From Coffea arabica (taxonomy: Eukaryota > Streptophyta > Magnoliopsida > Gentianales > Rubiaceae), in the NCBI RefSeq assembly GCF_036785885.1, contig NC_092312.1:22152001-22216000 (forward strand): a DNA stretch of 64,000 nucleotides, read 5' to 3'. Shown one piece after another: positions 58,025-64,000 of the stretch; position 1 is the first letter of the stretch, and each line of letters starts with the position of its first letter. The notes below the pieces were generated by a model. That model was not told the DNA's origin. It was given only the letters and a program-made list of their open reading frames with translations, and did not search any database. The position numbers and the translations under genes were made by a program.

Positions 58025-59855
58025 CTCTATGTACAGCTCCAATCTGATAAATGTACCCTAGGGATTGGATTCTTGATGCTATTCTTTCCGCCCTTTCTCG
58101 GGTTGCTGTAGAGGAAGTCTGAGCTCAGGCTCGGTGTCGGTCAGTAACCGAAAAGATTCATCCTTCAAGTAATTCGGGGCTTTTCTGTGATTTAGAGAAT
58201 TTCTGTGGCAAGTTCTTACTGCTGCGCAAGTTCTGGGGCTAAACATCAAGTATAGTAGCATTTACTGCAATTTTTAGCGTGGTTAATTCCCGCATAATAT
58301 AACCTTAACCGCAACTAAAATCGTTAAAAAATTGTGTAGAAGAAAAACTAGGCAACCTAAACAGATCCAAACGTTTTGAGTCACAAACCTTATAAGGAGG
58401 GAAGGGAAGATGGGAGAATTTGATGGTCAAATTAAGGAATTAAGCACCTGATCAATATCTCAACTAGCTAATTTATGTTTTGGGCAAATGCTTAGTTTCA
58501 TATTTCATAGCTTAATTTTACCTTTTGGATTTTTGACAATTTGTCAAGTAATGATTGTTTTTCCTTTGTTTTGGAAGAATCAGTCTAAAACATTTATTTC
58601 TTATAATTCAACATCATCTAACCATTTTATTAAATGTCTTTTTAGCCACTTTCATGGTACTCAATGTATTTTTTTTCTTGTCAAAACACTGATAGGTTTA
58701 GATGTTTAAAGGTAAAAATTAGAATATTTGAAGAGCTTGTTAAAATTTATAGGAAAACTGATGAAATTATATTCCACACTAGTTGAGAATTGAGATACAT
58801 ATTTTACATTGTGGAGGGATTATATGAGAGGATTCATAATTTACAGCTTTAAAATTTTTGAAAAAAAAAAAAAAGAAAGTAACTTAATAATGGAGGGGAT
58901 TTTTTTTGTAAATTTAACAAATTCTTTTAATTTCAATAAATGGCTGTGAGTTCTTTAAGTTGAGACATTTCCTAGTACCCCATCTAAACTGCTGAATTTC
59001 AACTCTTCATGAAAACCCAAATTCTTTATGGTAAAAAAAAACAAAAAAACAAAAGGAAAGAGAGAGGGAGGGAGAGAGAGAGAGAGAGGACATGCAGTTC
59101 TGAATCCATGGGCTAGAAAAACAGCTTGTTGTCTGCAAAATTAAGCATGCTGGCCAAGTTTGATAACTAAAAATGCCAAATGTGGTGGTTCTTTTATACA
59201 CGTTATGCGTATTTATAAATATGTAGTACAAACCATTTTCACTGAAAATTTTGCTGTATCCTTGATCCCATACTATGTTTCAAACAATTATTGAATCTAA
59301 TTATGTGTATCCCTACCACTTCCCCGGTTCTCAATGTACTGTATCAAACTGAAAATGTTTTTGCCATAAAACTTGATGATTGCATGAAAATAGGTAGCTG
59401 GAAACCATCCCTCAATCGCCTTGCTCAATACGTAGTCTAGCCCTGTGCCCATGATGAATGATAAACCACGTATTCTTTTCTTTCTTTAGCCTTTTCCCCT
59501 AACAACAATTTACGTTAAAAAAAAAAACTTGTTACCACTTCTTGATTCTCGTGTTTTAGATCAACCCTGTTTCTTATCTTAGTTAACTTATCGGTAACAA
59601 GTTATTTGACTGTTCTTTTCGTTGGAAAGAAGATATTCTTCAGCATTGCAGCATAGCTTATTGGTTTTGTCTTCGTTATACCTCACTTCACTTGCTGGCC
59701 TAAGGATTTGTCAATTCCCGAATTTCCCTGGAATCAAGTAACTTGTCCGTCTAGTTCTGTTTTGGGGTTCTTATCTACATAAATGACCAGTGTCCTGTAT
59801 TGTGCTGTAAACTGAGCAGAATAATCATCATCGTTCCTTTCGTGGTCCGTGTGAT
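58025..59855. other. Shared upstream region of the HIBCH-like and malate dehydrogenase genes
   Basis: The two genes diverge from this 1.8 kb stretch, which should hold both promoters. It contains a (GA)n tract (about 59057-59089). The frames at 58079-58261 and 58488-58709 are unconserved. No element ends or RNA genes were recognised. Confidence 0.55.
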
Positions 59856-61815
<1,960 letters not shown>

Positions 61816-63451
61816 AGCTGTACTAAATTCATAAACCATCATCAAGTGTTGGAAATGAGATGCCTCTCCAATCTATTTGGATAAATGTTTGCCATGTCCA
61901 ATTATATATTTGCATTCTTTCCATTTCATTGCCGTCATATTTTCCTACTGTATGGGTTGTCTGGAACTAAAAACCCAAGTTTGATAAAGAACACTAGTAA
62001 AAAGATATATATATATATATGTTGAAAACAAGAAAAAGAAAGGGGAGAAAAAAAAAAGAGATGAAATTGTTTGTATTCATTATTTACAATGAGCTCATTT
62101 GCTAAAGTGGGTAGTTCATTGGGTTTTCTCACATTCAAAAGAAATAAATCAGCCCACATGATTTGGGCTCTTATGTTCAAATTCTAGCGAGGACAGACAA
62201 AGGCCTGAGCGGTCCAACCCAAAAAACCTGTCGTCCTTGTCTCTTATCCTCGTCACTCGCCTCCTCTGACTTCCCCGACATCGCCTCTGTTTTACCCATC
62301 ACCGGCGCAAAATAAAAGGCCAAAAAAAAAAAAAAAAGGAAAGAGGAGACGTAGGGAGGAAACTTCACCGACTCCGTCGACGATTTCTGCTCCCCACAAG
62401 CGTAATCACGTCTGAAGATTTTCATATAGAACTGTAATATCCTTCTTCATAGCTCTCTAATTTTTGTTTATTTTATCTGAAATATATGAGTATTTAGAAT
62501 TTTTGTGGTGCTCACTAACTAGGATCTCTTGGGAAACTATTCTGTCCGTTTCTTATATGTATGTTTAACGTTGTGTACATGAGATGAAAATAGCTGGATT
62601 TGTCGTTGTTTTTGGAGAATTTTTTCGGTTCTTCTCTGTTCAATTTCAATTTCAACTTCGTATGGAGGTTGCGACTGGGAGGTTTGCTTACTAACTGTTC
62701 GAGTCAAAGCCGGGAAAGGAAAAAGAAACGCCGACTGTTATGCATGCTCAAAAGTGTTATATTTTCCTTTTGTCAATCTGACGCCGGTTACTCGTTTGTT
62801 TGTCCTGAGCAAATTCATTTTTGCTTAATGTTGTAAGAATGCAAACTGAGCGCGTAGCTGGTTTTACATGGGGTATGGAGGTGATCATGTCAGCTAACGC
62901 CTTGACCTTCTTTCCTCACGACTAAGCTCCCGGATTCATTTCTTTTGGTTTGGAAAGACATGTATCGGTTGGTGTTCCTTTTATTTTGGGGGGGTGGGGA
63001 AGGAGATCACAATGTGGATGGCTGAGACAGCTTTGTAAAGCATGACCTGTTGAGACCTATAAGCATGATTACATTTGAGGCGATTGAGATGAAATTGTTT
63101 TTAAGATTAAGTAAAAATAATTCTTTGTTTCATGAATAATTTTTATTCGGCTTGTTGGGACAAGAAACAAGAATGGAAATTTACAAAGATAAGAGTGGAA
63201 ATTTGTAAGTGAAAGCAGGTAAAGCGGACACAGACAAAGACACTTAAAACTGCTATTCATTTCAGTTTCCTGGTTGACAAAGAGTATTAACACTGTTAAG
63301 TACTAGTTTTCATGTCAAAAAATGTCAACCAAATCCTAGAACCCATTCTCGTATTTGCGAAGAGTTTGACTCTGACAGTTGTTTCTGTGACAGCTAATTG
63401 CCCAGGATTGTGAGATGGTTTTTCTTGATTTGTCAGATTTTGTTTACAGAA
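61816..63451. other. Spacer and probable 5' leader of the PDRG1-like gene
   Basis: It begins with the malate dehydrogenase 3' untranslated region and a short (TA)n run (about 62005-62020). The stretch at about 62180-62430, rich in CTC/CCG codon-like text, looks like a leader exon of the downstream gene, with the intron running to 63451, but no splice junction can be proven. The opposing frame at 62177-62425 has no family resemblance. Confidence 0.4.
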
Positions 63452-64000
63452 ATGGGTGAATCCATGAAGCAATTTCAGGATGGTCTGATTGAGGTTGAGA
63501 TTGAAGCTGAAAATTTTTTGTTAGCCCGACACCAAGTAAGTGAGAACTATCTAAGCCTTGAGAAGAATGGATAATTTCCTATTTTCAACCGTCTCTGGTT
63601 TGTAAAAATGTAATTGCAGTTAGTTGAAAACGATAGATTGAGGAATGGCAACAGGGAAGCATTGACAGCACTAAGGAAAAGGGCTAGGACAACCAAAACA
63701 AGTATCCCTTCTCCTTTTGAGTCAATAATGAGGGAGATTGAATCAAGGCCATTGGTGAAAGAAATTTGTGGAACATGTGGTAACCATGATGGCAAAGAGA
63801 ATACATGGTTGATGTTTCCAGGAACTGACGTTTTTGCTGGTATACCATTTCATGCTGCTCATGCCATTTTGGATAAAGGTGTGTTACTTTTTCATTTTGT
63901 TTAGTGTCTTCATAAAATTGCACTCTGTTTATTTTATTAGAATTCAGATATTCTGTCTGCTCACATAAATTTTGTGCACGTGATGTCCTTATATCAGCAA
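63452..64000 (+). CDS. PDRG1-like (p53 and DNA damage-regulated protein 1-like) prefoldin-family protein, 5' part
   Basis: Exon 1 is 63452-63535 and exon 2 is 63620-63878. The latter ends in phase 1 at a GT donor, and the gene continues beyond the window. The 114 visible residues start MGESMKQFQDGLIEVEIEAE, NFLLARHQLVENDRLRN and REALTALRKRARTTKTSIPS. This is the coiled-coil opening seen in plant PDRG1-type proteins, followed by ICGTCGNHDGKENTWLMFPG with a CxxC pair and IPFHAAHAILDK. PDRG1 is a subunit of the R2TP/prefoldin-like co-chaperone complex in animals; the same role in plants is inferred. The remaining C-terminal helix is off the edge. A second in-frame Met (residue 5) is a possible alternative start. 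Confidence 0.82.

Noticed and set aside
62095-62200. tRNA- or SINE-like look (GTTCAAATTC near a TAGTTCATTGGG string)
   Set aside because: The B-box-like string is imperfect, the A box is misplaced and no cloverleaf can be drawn; probably chance.
62177-62425. 82-codon minus-strand frame
   Set aside because: No family resemblance and it lies opposite the probable leader of the PDRG1-like gene; its hydrophobic run is only a poly-A tract read in reverse.

Overview
The window is nuclear DNA of a flowering plant, almost certainly a eudicot. The genes are split by many AT-rich introns, intergenic DNA is AT-rich and full of DNA-transposon remnants, and every recognisable protein is a plant or organelle-targeted type (mitochondrial EF-G, chloroplast YqgF-like nuclease, CNR/PLAC8 protein, MAGE/NSE3, plant PDRG1-like protein). 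The species cannot be named from sequence alone. I built all gene models by hand from reading frame, splice consensus and remembered family conservation. Exon phases close for every complete gene.

Layout. 1-4920: gene-poor, with a Mutator-like element (405-1533) carrying a broken PRCC-like first exon, then a decayed ~0.85 kb tandem duplication. 4921-7417 (+): YqgF/RNase H-like nuclease. 10627-20657 (-): a 15-exon nucleotidyltransferase of the poly(A)-polymerase-like superfamily. 20909-22125: a second element of the same Mutator-like family with 238-bp terminal inverted repeats, a perfect 9-bp target duplication and a broken RETICULATA-RELATED (DUF3411) fragment. 23314-26178 (+): CNR6-like PLAC8 protein, whose last exon and 3' flank are duplicated at about 27285-27964. 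28154-29210: transposon-like AT-rich repeat. 29427-41677 (+): 20-exon mitochondrial EF-G, whose first intron holds a hAT element (30434-32135). 42658-44916 (+): NSE3/MAGE protein. 45626-48461 (-): conserved membrane protein of unknown function. 48934-50332: fold-back Mutator-like element. 51853-58024 (-): mitochondrial 3-hydroxyisobutyryl-CoA hydrolase-like protein. 59856-61815 (+): malate dehydrogenase of the cytosolic type, but with an N-terminal membrane-anchor-like extension and three apparent GC-AG introns. 63452-end (+): 5' part of a PDRG1-like prefoldin-family gene, cut by the window edge.

The genes do not form a pathway; this is an ordinary stretch of unrelated housekeeping genes. The unusual content lies in (i) two related Pack-MULE-type elements, each holding a piece of a different host gene, (ii) the malate dehydrogenase with its membrane anchor and cluster of GC donors, and (iii) the hAT element with an internally duplicated 3' end.
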